Assembly (NCBI GenBank): GCA_900549535.1
Contig: UROR01000035.1
Coordinates: 1 to 16,795 of the forward strand
Length of the DNA: 16,795 bases
Direction of reading: 5' to 3'
DNA from: an uncultured Collinsella sp.
GTDB taxonomy: Bacteria > Actinomycetota > Coriobacteriia > Coriobacteriales > Coriobacteriaceae
How positions within the stretch are numbered: position 1 is the first letter of the stretch; each line of letters begins with the position of its first letter. The notes below the pieces were generated by a model. That model saw nothing but the letters and a program-made list of their open reading frames with translations. It made no database searches and was not told where the DNA came from. Below are positions 1 to 7,719 of the stretch, piece after piece. A program made the position numbers and the translations under genes.

Positions 1-1
1 T

Positions 2-904
2 CCGCGCCTAACGCAAGAGCAGATCGATACCGAGGTGCCTCATGCGCCCGCCTCGGCTGCCGCGGTTCTTTCGGACGCCGCCGATCCTAACGAGACCTGC
101 GTGCTGCCGGCTTTCGATAAGGATTTCGGTATCCCCAAGGTCGATATTCCCACGCCCGTTTCCCTGCATGACGATGCTCAAAAACCCAAGCGCAAGGTGC
201 ATCCCGACGAGGACGCCTATCACAAGCACAAGCGTCATATCCCCAAGCCGCTCATCGTCATCGCGGTCCTTGCCGTCGTGTGCGGTGGTGCGTATTGGTT
301 CGTGACGGCCGATCCCATGGGTGTCATGCCTGGCTTCTATGACCAGTTTGGCCAGGCCGCGCAGACGACCTTCCCCACGCGCCAAAAGGGCGAGGCCACT
401 GAGGACGATACCAAGCAGGACGATTCTGCCGAGGTGGTCCAGGAAGAAACCGTGCTCACCGATGATCAGCTCTATACCAGACTCGACGGTCTGTATCAGA
501 CCATCGTGTCCTACGGTGATGAGGACCAGATCGGCGAGGTCATCGATTCCTTTAACAACGGCTATCTCCGAACGCCGCTGTCCACCCGCCAGGAGCTGTC
601 GCAGAGTGCCTACGCCCTGCGCGACCAGATCAAAAAGACGCAAGATGAGCTTAACAACCTTAAGTATCAGGACGATACGGTCTATGCGGACGACATCGCC
701 CACTTAAAGCAGCTTGCCGAGTGGATGTACGAGCGTGTCGACGTGATCTGCCAGAGCTGGGATATCTCGCTGGCCATTCCTGATGGTGAGTCGATGAGTT
801 CCCACCAAAGCGAGATCCTGGCGCCCATCGCGCAGGGCGGCAACAGCGCGCTGAACCAGTACGACGCCAATGTGGGCTCCTGGAAGCCGCAGCAGCGTTC
901 CTAA
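2..904 (+). CDS. Single-pass membrane protein of unknown function (5'-partial)
   Basis: The reading frame is open to the left edge of the window, so the N-terminus is probably missing. The first internal start codon is a GTG at 35, with no obvious ribosome binding site, so I treat the gene as partial. The visible part has a charged cytoplasmic-looking stretch rich in Lys and His, including KPKRKVHPDED. One hydrophobic membrane segment (PLIVIAVLAVVCGGAYWFV) follows at about visible residues 83-102. An acidic linker and a C-terminal region of about 160 residues come next; that region is helical in character, with a short coiled-coil-like stretch (LRDQIKKTQDELNNLK). The positive charges before the membrane segment suggest that the C-terminal domain is outside the cell. 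I recognise no enzymatic motif. The gene ends with TAA, and a promoter for the next gene follows. That it is a real gene is well supported; its role is unknown. Confidence 0.75.
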   Translation, partial: PRLTQEQIDTEVPHAPASAAAVLSDAADPNETCVLPAFDKDFGIPKVDIPTPVSLHDDAQKPKRKVHPDEDAYHKHKRHIPKPLIVIAVLAVVCGGAYWFVTADPMGVMPGFYDQFGQAAQTTFPTRQKGEATEDDTKQDDSAEVVQEETVLTDDQLYTRLDGLYQTIVSYGDEDQIGEVIDSFNNGYLRTPLSTRQELSQSAYALRDQIKKTQDELNNLKYQDDTVYADDIAHLKQLAEWMYERVDVICQSWDISLAIPDGESMSSHQSEILAPIAQGGNSALNQYDANVGSWKPQQRS

Positions 905-942
905 AATTAGTTCGCCATAGTCGGCATAACCTACGTGCGCAA

Positions 943-972
943 TTGATGTAAGCGCATGCTTATTGCTACAAT
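943..972 (+). promoter_or_regulatory. Sigma70-like promoter of the cyclophilin gene
   Basis: A TTGATG box at 943-948 and a TACAAT box at 967-972 are separated by 18 bases, close to the consensus for the housekeeping sigma factor. The predicted transcript starts near 979, about 33 bases before the ATG at 1012. The region is clearly AT-richer than the surrounding DNA. A short inverted repeat, TGCGC (936-940) and GCGCA (952-956), straddles the -35 box. Confidence 0.6.
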
Positions 973-1011
973 TCGTACAAATATGCTTTAAACGCACGAG
1001 GAAGGAACCAC

Positions 1012-1554
1012 ATGTTTGGTTTTAAGAAAGAGCTCTACACGCCCGAGTATCAGCTTGCCGGCGACGAGTGCGCCGTTATCGAGACGTCGAAGGGTACCAT
1101 CAAGGTCAAGTTTGACGGTGAGGGCGCTCCCATTCATGTCGCGAACTTCTGCGAGCTTTCCACGATGGGTTTCTATGATGGCCTTAAGTTCCATCGCTAT
1201 GTGCCCGGCTTTGTCATTCAGGGCGGCGACCCCAATACCCGCGATATGTCCGGCGCCGACGTCGCTGCCGGTCTTGAGGGCCCCGACGGCATGCCCGGTA
1301 CCGGTGGCCCCGGCTACTGCATCAAGGGCGAGTTTGCCACCAATCCGCGCAACAGCCATGTCGATGGTGCCCTTGCCATGGCACGCTCCATGGACCCCGA
1401 TTCCGCGGGTTCGCAGTTCTACTTCTGCCTGGGTGCCCAGCATAACCTCGATTCCGGTTACACCGTCTTTGGTACCACGGTCGAGGGTCTCGATGTGATT
1501 TCGCAGCTGCGTGCCGGCGACGAGATCGTCCATGTCGAGATCGTTCACGAGTAA
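1012..1554 (+). CDS. Cyclophilin-type peptidyl-prolyl cis-trans isomerase
   Basis: This 180-residue protein is a cyclophilin, which speeds cis/trans isomerisation of peptide bonds before proline and so helps protein folding. The signature FHRYVPGFVIQGGDP runs from F60 to P74. R62, F67 and Q70 match the catalytic and pocket residues of the family (Arg55, Phe60 and Gln63 of human CypA). Further family blocks are MARSMDPDSAGSQFYFCLG near residues 123-141 and GYTVFGTTVEGLDV near 151-164. There is no signal peptide, lipobox or membrane segment, so it should act in the cytoplasm. The ATG start has a GAGGAAGG ribosome binding site at 998-1005 and a promoter upstream. The next gene begins 11 bases after the stop, so the two are probably co-transcribed. 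Its substrate cannot be read from the sequence. Confidence 0.95.
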   Translation: MFGFKKELYTPEYQLAGDECAVIETSKGTIKVKFDGEGAPIHVANFCELSTMGFYDGLKFHRYVPGFVIQGGDPNTRDMSGADVAAGLEGPDGMPGTGGPGYCIKGEFATNPRNSHVDGALAMARSMDPDSAGSQFYFCLGAQHNLDSGYTVFGTTVEGLDVISQLRAGDEIVHVEIVHE

Positions 1555-1565
1555 AGGGGACTTCC

Positions 1566-2870
1566 TTGAATAGCCAGCTGATCCAACAGGGCCGCGCCGC
1601 TTACCGCGCGGGTGATTTTTCCGCTGCAGCCCAGATGCTTGGGGCGGCAAAGACTCCCGATGAGATTATGGGCGAGGCCGATCACCTTCGTGGCAACGCC
1701 TTGATGCACCTGGGCATGTATGCCGAGGCCGCCGAGGCCTACGCCGCTGCCCTCAATGACGGCACCTACGGCAAGCGCGGCGCGCTGCTCACCAACCGCG
1801 GCAAGGCACTCGCCGCCGTGGGCGACTACACGACGGCCGCCCAGGCGTTCTCTGCTGCTACGCAGGATGCTTCCTATGCCACGCCGTTCAAGGCCTATCT
1901 GGGCCTGGGTAACGCGCTGTTCCAGTCGGGCGACTATGCCAACGCGGGTACTGCCTTCCGTCAGGCTGCCATCGACGGCGCCAATCCGGCTCCTGCCGCC
2001 GCACTCGGCGAGCTTGGTCGTTGCTTCATTAAGCTCGGCCGTCCGGCGGATGCCGTGGAGACCTACCGCACGGCTATCGACTTTGCCGGCCCCCGCGACG
2101 ACACGCGTGCGCTCAACGCCGGCATGGGTCAGGCGCTTTCTGCCGCCGGCCGTCCCTCCGACGCACTCGACGCCTTTAACGCCGCTACTGCAGATGGCAT
2201 CTACCAGCTCACCTCCGAGCAGGCCGATGAGCTTGCCCGCGTGCACGATTCGCTTGCCGCGCTGTCTGCCCAGACGGCTATGGCCACGGCTCCGGCGCCC
2301 GCGATGGACGCTCCTGCCGTCGATCCTCTCGATCCTACGGGCGCGACCGGTCAGTTTATGCCCGATCCCTCGGACACCGGCTTCTTTACGCTGTCCGAGT
2401 CCGAGATGGTCCAGCAGGACCGTCAGGATCGTAAGCAGGCCAAGGTCCGTCGTCGCCATCGCCACACGGGTCTTAAAGTCTTCATCGTGCTGCTTCTGCT
2501 CATTTTGATCGCCGCGGGCGGTCTGGGCTTTGCCTACACGCGCGGCTTTGGCTTCCCGTCTCAGGAGTCTGTCGCTACCGATCTGTTCCAGGCTGCCGGC
2601 GACGGTGACGCCGCAAAGGCCGAGTCTTGCCTGGCCTCGAGCCTGTCCGAGGACGCTAAGTCGATGATCATCTCCTCGATTCCGCAGGGTGCCACCGTGT
2701 CCGTCGAGGGCATGGATCAGTCCATGACCGAGACGACCGCCAAGGTGAAGGCATCGCTGTCCAAGGGCGGCGAGCAGGAGTACACCGTCAAATTCGTGCG
2801 CTCCGACAACCATATCGGCTGGGCCGTTTCCTCGCTCGATATGGATTTCTCGGCTGCTGACAACCAGTAG
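1566..2870 (+). CDS. TPR-repeat protein with one membrane segment
   Basis: The 434-residue product starts at TTG 1566, five bases after an AGGGGA ribosome binding site at 1555-1560. Residues 1 to about 235 are Ala-rich helical repeats with the TPR spacing of small and aromatic residues (for example AAEAYAAALNDGTYGKRGAL, ALFQSGDYANAGTAFRQA, KLGRPADAVETYRTAI). TPRs are protein-binding scaffolds. A Pro/Ala/Asp linker and a basic patch (KVRRRHRH, about 292-299) lead into a membrane segment at about 303-325 (LKVFIVLLLLILIAAGGLGF). The C-terminal 100 residues form a small domain that resembles, by pattern only, DUF4878-like folds. Charge distribution predicts TPRs in the cytoplasm and the C-terminal domain outside. 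It shares a transcription unit with the cyclophilin and ends at a strong hairpin. The specific function is unknown. Confidence 0.85.
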   Translation: MNSQLIQQGRAAYRAGDFSAAAQMLGAAKTPDEIMGEADHLRGNALMHLGMYAEAAEAYAAALNDGTYGKRGALLTNRGKALAAVGDYTTAAQAFSAATQDASYATPFKAYLGLGNALFQSGDYANAGTAFRQAAIDGANPAPAAALGELGRCFIKLGRPADAVETYRTAIDFAGPRDDTRALNAGMGQALSAAGRPSDALDAFNAATADGIYQLTSEQADELARVHDSLAALSAQTAMATAPAPAMDAPAVDPLDPTGATGQFMPDPSDTGFFTLSESEMVQQDRQDRKQAKVRRRHRHTGLKVFIVLLLLILIAAGGLGFAYTRGFGFPSQESVATDLFQAAGDGDAAKAESCLASSLSEDAKSMIISSIPQGATVSVEGMDQSMTETTAKVKASLSKGGEQEYTVKFVRSDNHIGWAVSSLDMDFSAADNQ

Positions 2871-2892
2871 TGACCTTATGGGATTTAGCTTT

Positions 2893-2925
2893 GCCCGGCG
2901 CTTCACCGCAAGTGAGGCGCCGGGC
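2893..2925 (+). terminator. Strong hairpin after the TPR gene
   Basis: The left arm GCCCGGCGCTTCAC (2893-2906) pairs with the right arm GTGAGGCGCCGGGC (2912-2925) around the loop CGCAA. This gives a 14-bp stem with a single G-T wobble. The T-tract afterwards is poor (TTGCGCT), so it may be a less efficient terminator, or may mainly protect the 3' end. It separates the TPR unit from the mreB operon. Confidence 0.7.
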
Positions 2926-2929
2926 TTGC

Positions 2930-2949
2930 GCTAGTATGATGAGCTAGTA
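2930..2949 (+). promoter_or_regulatory. Candidate mreB promoter with a 7-base direct repeat
   Basis: TATGAT at 2935-2940 is one base from the -10 consensus and lies 45 bases before the mreB start. The best-placed -35 match (GTGAGG, 2912-2917, 17-base spacer) is weak and lies inside the right arm of the preceding hairpin. GCTAGTA occurs at 2930-2936 and again at 2943-2949, flanking and overlapping the -10 box, which would suit a regulator binding site. The assignment is tentative; some promoter is expected here because the hairpin precedes the operon. Confidence 0.35.
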
Positions 2950-2975
2950 GTTTTCCAGCAATCATCCAACACATC

Positions 2976-2980
2976 AGGAG
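2976..2980 (+). promoter_or_regulatory. Ribosome binding site that sets the mreB TTG start
   Basis: AGGAG ends five bases before TTG 2986. The in-frame ATG at 2998 is 17 bases away, too far for this site, so the TTG is preferred. Confidence 0.65.
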
Positions 2981-2985
2981 TTGCG

Positions 2986-4029
2986 TTGTTTTCTTTGATG
3001 GATATGTTCTTCGGTAGCTATGCGGGCGATCTTGCCATCGACCTCGGCACCGCCAATACGCTTGTCTCCGTGCGCGGCAAGGGCATCGTCATTCGTGAGC
3101 CCTCTGTTGTCGCCATCGACAAGAACGACGAGCGCATCTTGGCGGTCGGTATCGAGGCAAAGCGCATGCTCGGCCGTACGCCCGGCAACATCGTGGCCGT
3201 TCGTCCCCTGAAGGACGGCGTCATCGCCGACTTCGATGTTACCGAGGCCATGCTTCGCTACTTTATCGACAAGGCGTCCGAGAAGCGCTATCCGTGGACT
3301 CCGCGTCCGCGTGTTGTCGTCTGCGTTCCCTCCGGTGTCACGTCGGTCGAGAAGCGCGCTGTCTTTGAGGCCACGATCCAGGCCGGTGCCCGCCAGGCCT
3401 ATCTGATCGAAGAGCCCATGGCGGCTGCCATCGGCGCCGACCTGCCCGTCGAGGAACCCACCGGCTCCATGGTCATCGACATCGGTGGCGGTACCACCGA
3501 GGTTGCCGTTATCGCTATGGGCGGCATCGTCGTCTCGCAGTCCATCCGTATTGCCGGCGACGAGTTCGATCAGGCCATCCTCACGCACGTTCGCGATGCC
3601 TACAACCTGGCCATCGGCGAGCGTACGGCAGAGGACATCAAGATCAAGGTCGGCTCCGCCGTGCCGCTCAAGGACGAGCTCGACGTCGAGGTCAACGGCC
3701 GCGACGTGATCACCGGTCTGCCCAAGACCGTGCGCATCGAGAGCGAGGAGATTCGTCGCGCGCTCAACAAGCCGCTCGACGAGATGGCCAAGGCCGTCAA
3801 GGACGCACTCGACGCTACGCCTCCCGATCTTGCCTCGGACCTTATGTACTATGGCATTTTGCTGACCGGTGGCGGCGCGCTGCTGCGCGGTCTCGATGTG
3901 CGCCTGCGCGATGAGACCGGCGTTTCGGTCAATGTTAGCCCCACGGCGCTCGATAACGTTGTTAACGGCTGTGCCCGCGTGCTCGAGGCCAATGCGTTTG
4001 ATGGCGGCTTCGTCCAGACCAATGCTTAA
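2986..4029 (+). CDS. mreB: Rod-shape determining protein MreB (bacterial actin)
   Basis: MreB is an actin-like ATPase that forms membrane-bound filaments on the inner face of the membrane and orients lateral cell-wall synthesis. The 347-residue length is typical. Actin-fold ATP-binding motifs are visible: phosphate 1 DLGTANTLV from D19, phosphate 2 DIGGGTTEVAVI from D165, and the adenosine motif LTGGGALLRG from L293. The conserved stretch IEEPMAAAIGADLPV precedes phosphate 2. The N-terminus (MFSLMDMFFGS) is hydrophobic, like the membrane-binding loop or helix used by MreB proteins. The TTG start at 2986 is chosen for its ribosome binding site. It is the first gene of an eight-gene run, with mreC 21 bases downstream. 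Identification is secure. Confidence 0.98.
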   Translation: MFSLMDMFFGSYAGDLAIDLGTANTLVSVRGKGIVIREPSVVAIDKNDERILAVGIEAKRMLGRTPGNIVAVRPLKDGVIADFDVTEAMLRYFIDKASEKRYPWTPRPRVVVCVPSGVTSVEKRAVFEATIQAGARQAYLIEEPMAAAIGADLPVEEPTGSMVIDIGGGTTEVAVIAMGGIVVSQSIRIAGDEFDQAILTHVRDAYNLAIGERTAEDIKIKVGSAVPLKDELDVEVNGRDVITGLPKTVRIESEEIRRALNKPLDEMAKAVKDALDATPPDLASDLMYYGILLTGGGALLRGLDVRLRDETGVSVNVSPTALDNVVNGCARVLEANAFDGGFVQTNA

Positions 4030-4050
4030 TTTCCAAAAGGTGGATTCCAT

Positions 4051-5049
4051 TTGGCACGATCTTCGGGTTTCTCCACAAATCTGAATACCAAGCGACAATC
4101 AACGGGTATGCGCCCGTTGATTGTTTTCAGCCTGATTTCGGTGTTGCTGCTCACGTTTTACATCCGCGAGGGCGAGGCAGGGCCGATTCATGCCGCGCGT
4201 TCGGGCGTAACGACGATTACCTCTCCGGTGCGCTTTGTGGGCTCGGCTGTGGCGGCTCCCTTCAATGCGATTGGCAACGTGTTCTCTAACCTAACGGCGT
4301 CGCAGGACACGCTCGACGAGCTCAAGAAGCAAAATGAGGAGCTGACCTCTAAGGTCGCCGAGCTTTCTGAGGCTCAAAAGACTGCCGAGCGCCTGGAGGG
4401 CCTGGTCGGGCTGCAATCGACCTACAACCTCAAATCTACCGCAGCTCGTATCGTTGGTGCCTCCGGCGATGCCTGGACCTCGACCGTTACCATCGACAAG
4501 GGCTCTGCCGACGGCCTTACCATCAACATGCCCGTGACGAGTTCTGCCGGTGTTATCGGCCAGATTATCGAGGTATCGGCCAAGACCTCTACCGTGCGCC
4601 TGATTGGCGACGAGAACTCGGGCGTGTCCGCCATGGTGCAGGACACGCGCGCCCAGGGTATGCTGCAGGGTCAGGCTGACGGCACGCTGCGTCTTGAGTA
4701 CGTGAGCGTCGACTCCGATGTTAAGGTTGGCGATATCATCGTGACCTCTGGCATCGGTGGCGTGTTCCCCAAGGGCCTTCCGCTTGGCACCGTCTCGTCG
4801 GTTGAGAAATCGGCAAACGACGTGTACTACACCATTGTGGTGCGCGCTCAGACCACGGCCGAGAATAACGAGGAAGTGCTGGTCATCACCTCGCTGACCG
4901 ACGAACAGTCGGCCTCGGATGAGGACGTGAGCACGGCCAACAGCACGCCGCAGGGAACGTCGCGCGATGCTGCAACCAAGATGAAGGACGAGAGCTCGGA
5001 TGACAGTTCCGACACGTCCGAGACGACCGATTCCGGCTCGAGCGAATAG
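4051..5049 (+). CDS. mreC: Rod-shape determining protein MreC
   Basis: MreC is a bitopic membrane protein. Outside the membrane it activates and scaffolds the PBP2/RodA synthase, and it links to MreB through MreD. The 332-residue product has a basic N-terminal tail, one membrane segment at about 22-40 (PLIVFSLISVLLLTFYI), and a coiled coil at about 85-120 rich in Leu, Glu and Lys. The two beta-barrel domains of the family follow. The family hallmark VGDIIVTSGIGGVFPKGLP lies near residues 228-246. An acidic Ser/Asp/Thr-rich tail of about 50 residues follows the core and appears disordered; it is probably lineage-specific. The TTG start at 4051 is supported by AAAGGTGGA at 4036-4044 with six-base spacing. 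mreD follows within about 10 bases. Confidence 0.96.
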   Translation: MARSSGFSTNLNTKRQSTGMRPLIVFSLISVLLLTFYIREGEAGPIHAARSGVTTITSPVRFVGSAVAAPFNAIGNVFSNLTASQDTLDELKKQNEELTSKVAELSEAQKTAERLEGLVGLQSTYNLKSTAARIVGASGDAWTSTVTIDKGSADGLTINMPVTSSAGVIGQIIEVSAKTSTVRLIGDENSGVSAMVQDTRAQGMLQGQADGTLRLEYVSVDSDVKVGDIIVTSGIGGVFPKGLPLGTVSSVEKSANDVYYTIVVRAQTTAENNEEVLVITSLTDEQSASDEDVSTANSTPQGTSRDAATKMKDESSDDSSDTSETTDSGSSE

Positions 5050-5053
5050 GGGG
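5048..5053 (+). promoter_or_regulatory. Ribosome binding site that sets the mreD start
   Basis: AGGGGG overlaps the mreC stop codon and ends seven bases before ATG 5061 but only one base before ATG 5055. The downstream ATG is therefore the better start, and translation is probably coupled to mreC. Confidence 0.55.
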
Positions 5054-5060
5054 CATGTCC

Positions 5061-5627
5061 ATGGATCTACACGAGCAGGGGATGAGCTCCCGCACGTTTG
5101 TGATCGCTGCCATTGTGTGCGTGCTGCTGCAGGCAGGCCTGGCACCGCAGATCTCCATTGCGGGCGGTCGCGTCAACTTCATGATTATCCTGGTGTGCCT
5201 AAGCGTGTTCTCGGGCGACCCGACCCGTGCCGTCGTGTGCGGTTTTTGCAGCGGCTTGTTCTATGACCTGTCCGCTGCCGTGCCGGTGGGCGTTATGTCG
5301 CTCCTGCTGACCGTGGGTTCTTTTGCCCTGGTGCACAGCGCCGTCGGTCAGACGGGCGGTACCCCGAGTGCGCGCGGCGTCACTGTGGGCGCCTTTGCGC
5401 TCGTCATTAATGTGATCTACAGCATCATCTTGCTGTTTATGGGTTTGGAGACGAGCTTTGTCGTGGCGATCTTCGGCCATGCGCTGCCGTCCTCGATCCT
5501 GACGGGTCTGGTTGCCATTCCGTTTTTGATGTCCGGCGTCGTGCCGCAGTCCGGCTATGGATTCTCCGCACGTGGCGGACGCCAGGCGGGTATGCGCTTT
5601 AAGCCCAAGACCCGCAAGCTCAAATAG
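5061..5627 (+). CDS. mreD: Rod-shape determining protein MreD
   Basis: MreD is a small polytopic membrane protein of the elongasome that connects cytoplasmic MreB with MreC. The 188-residue product has about five to six hydrophobic segments, the first at SSRTFVIAAIVCVLLQAGLA and the last at LTGLVAIPFLMSGVV. It has the family-like motif GFCSGLFYDLSAAVPVG and a basic C-terminal tail (FKPKTRKLK) expected to be cytoplasmic. MreD sequences diverge strongly, so position between mreC and a PBP2 gene is a large part of the evidence. ATG 5061 is preferred over ATG 5055, which would add two residues, because of ribosome binding site spacing. The next gene starts 13 bases after the stop. Confidence 0.92.
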   Translation: MDLHEQGMSSRTFVIAAIVCVLLQAGLAPQISIAGGRVNFMIILVCLSVFSGDPTRAVVCGFCSGLFYDLSAAVPVGVMSLLLTVGSFALVHSAVGQTGGTPSARGVTVGAFALVINVIYSIILLFMGLETSFVVAIFGHALPSSILTGLVAIPFLMSGVVPQSGYGFSARGGRQAGMRFKPKTRKLK

Positions 5628-5640
5628 GGGAGGCCCGTAG

Positions 5641-7710
5641 ATGTCTTCCCAGTTGACGGTTATTATCGCCGGTATCGTGCTGGTTGTGGCCATCGTGGTC
5701 GCGCTGGTCATCATGCGTCGCGGCGATTCCCGTTTTACCTACGATACGCAGCATGGAACGGCCCCGCGCGCCACCGAGGGCGAGGGCAATACCGCGGCGA
5801 CCGCCTTTAAGGGCCGCTTTTCCATCCTCACCACGGGTGTGGGCGCGATGTTTGCGGCACTTGCCGTCAAGCTGTGGGGCATGCAGATGGTCTCGTCGGA
5901 CTATTACGAGAAGCAGGCTAATAGCAATCAGACTCGCACCGTTACCACACCCGCTGTGCGCGGCCGCATCCTCGACCGCAATGGCGTGGCGCTTGTCCAG
6001 AACCGTCCCTCACTTGCTGTCGTGGCCTACCGCGACCTTGCCGAGGATGAGGTTCTGGTTCGCCATCTTGCCAACGTGCTTGGAATGCCTTACGTGGCGG
6101 TCCTTCGCAATATTCAGGATAATACAGAGGGCGCACAGAGCCTGCATACCATCGCGACGGACGTCCGTCGCTCCACGGTTGCCTATATTCAGGAGCATGC
6201 CGGCGAGTTCCCGGGCGTCAAGATTGCCGAGCGTACCGAGCGCCAGTATCCATATGGCGAGACGGCATGTCATATCTTGGGCTATACCGGCACCATTACC
6301 TCCGAGCAGCTCGAGGCCCAGAATAAGAAAACCTCTGGCGATGATGATGCTTCTGCTGGCAAGATTACGTACCAGTCGGGCGATATCGTGGGCCAGGCGG
6401 GCGTTGAGAGCTACTACGAAAACCTGCTGCAGGGTATTCGTGGCGAGCAGACCGTCAAGGTCGATGCCTCGGGCAATGTGACCGGTCAGGCCGGCGCCGT
6501 GCCCGCGAAGGCCGGCTCCGACATTAAGCTCACGCTCGACCTTAAGATCCAACAGGCCTGTGAGACGGCGCTGGCGAGCGCTATCGAGCTTGCCAAGACC
6601 ACTGGCTACAGCAATGCCGGCAACGGCGCTGTGGTGTGTCTCGATCCCAACAATGGCGAGATCCTGGGCATGGCGAGCGAGCCCAAGTTCGATCCGTCCG
6701 TCTTTATCGGCGGTGTCTCAAATGACGTGTGGACCGAGCTCAATGATGACAAGGGTTCGCACCCGCTGCTCAACCGCGCTATTAGCGGACAGTACATGTC
6801 GGCCTCGACCATCAAGCCGCTCTCGGCGCTGGCCGGTCTTGAGTTTGGAACCTACACGTCGGGGCAGACGACCAACTGCACGGGTTATTGGACGGGTCTG
6901 GGCAAGTCGTGGGGCAAGTACTGCTGGCTGCATTCCGGCCACGGCACCATGACGCTGCAGTCGGGTATCGCCAACTCGTGCGACCCCGTCTTCTACGACA
7001 TGGGCAAGGCGTTCTTTTATGACGAGCAACATCCCGAGGGCCTGCAGGAGGTCTTTCGTCGCTGGGGTCTAGGCAAGACCTGCGGTATCGATCTGCCGAG
7101 TGAGGGCGCGGGCCGTATTCCCGATGCCGAGTGGAAAGAGTCGTACTTCACCGACGCCTCTGCCGAGGACCGCAAGTGGAATGCCGGCGATATGACCAAC
7201 ATTGCCATCGGTCAGGGTGACATTCTGGTGACGCCCCTGCAGATGGCGTGTGCCTATATGGGTCTTGCCAACGGCGGCAAACAGTACGTGCCTCACGTGT
7301 TTTTGTCTGCCGTGTCGCGCGATGGCGACGGCGATGCCTATAAGTACAACGGCAAGGGCAAGAAGAAGCGTTTGGTGGCCAAGATCAACAGCGATTCGGA
7401 TTTGGCTCTTGTTCGCAACGGCATGCACGACGTGATTTACACGGCATCGACGTCCCTGGCGGCGCACTTTGGCACCCTGACGCCGCAGGTATACGGCAAG
7501 TCGGGCACGGGCGAGAAAAGCGGCGAGGACGAATACGCGTGGTTCTGCGCCTATGCACCGGCCGATGACCCCAAGTATGTCATCGCTACTGTCCTGGAGC
7601 AGGGCGGCGGCGGCTCAGATACCGCGATGCATGTCGTGCGCGACGTGCTCGGCGTGATTTATGGCGAGCCCGATACCTCTTCGGCCTCGGGCGATTCTTC
7701 GGTTCGATAG
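5641..7710 (+). CDS. mrdA: Class B penicillin-binding protein 2 (elongasome transpeptidase)
   Basis: This 689-residue D,D-transpeptidase cross-links peptidoglycan together with RodA. The active-site motifs are complete: SXXK as S389-T-I-K392 (S389 is the acylated serine), SXD as S446-C-D448, and KSGT at K620-T623. The N-terminal pedestal region has the usual block RGRILDRNGVAL near 106-117 and the linker motif GQAGVESYYENLLQGIRG near 250-267. There are two hydrophobic segments before the pedestal, at about 5-25 (LTVIIAGIVLVVAIVVALVI) and 61-84, where class B PBPs usually have one. The ATG 5641 start has GGGGAGG at 5627-5633 with seven-base spacing. The acidic Ser-rich C-terminal tail is short. 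Linkage to mreBCD and rodA points to the elongation PBP2 rather than the division enzyme FtsI. Confidence 0.96.
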   Translation: MSSQLTVIIAGIVLVVAIVVALVIMRRGDSRFTYDTQHGTAPRATEGEGNTAATAFKGRFSILTTGVGAMFAALAVKLWGMQMVSSDYYEKQANSNQTRTVTTPAVRGRILDRNGVALVQNRPSLAVVAYRDLAEDEVLVRHLANVLGMPYVAVLRNIQDNTEGAQSLHTIATDVRRSTVAYIQEHAGEFPGVKIAERTERQYPYGETACHILGYTGTITSEQLEAQNKKTSGDDDASAGKITYQSGDIVGQAGVESYYENLLQGIRGEQTVKVDASGNVTGQAGAVPAKAGSDIKLTLDLKIQQACETALASAIELAKTTGYSNAGNGAVVCLDPNNGEILGMASEPKFDPSVFIGGVSNDVWTELNDDKGSHPLLNRAISGQYMSASTIKPLSALAGLEFGTYTSGQTTNCTGYWTGLGKSWGKYCWLHSGHGTMTLQSGIANSCDPVFYDMGKAFFYDEQHPEGLQEVFRRWGLGKTCGIDLPSEGAGRIPDAEWKESYFTDASAEDRKWNAGDMTNIAIGQGDILVTPLQMACAYMGLANGGKQYVPHVFLSAVSRDGDGDAYKYNGKGKKKRLVAKINSDSDLALVRNGMHDVIYTASTSLAAHFGTLTPQVYGKSGTGEKSGEDEYAWFCAYAPADDPKYVIATVLEQGGGGSDTAMHVVRDVLGVIYGEPDTSSASGDSSVR

Positions 7711-7719
7711 GAGGTTGCG

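Noticed and set aside
1545..2906. 453-codon open frame on the minus strand opposite the TPR gene
   Set aside because: It would start at the hairpin after the TPR gene and has no domain signature; the plus-strand TPR pattern, ribosome binding site and terminator fit better.
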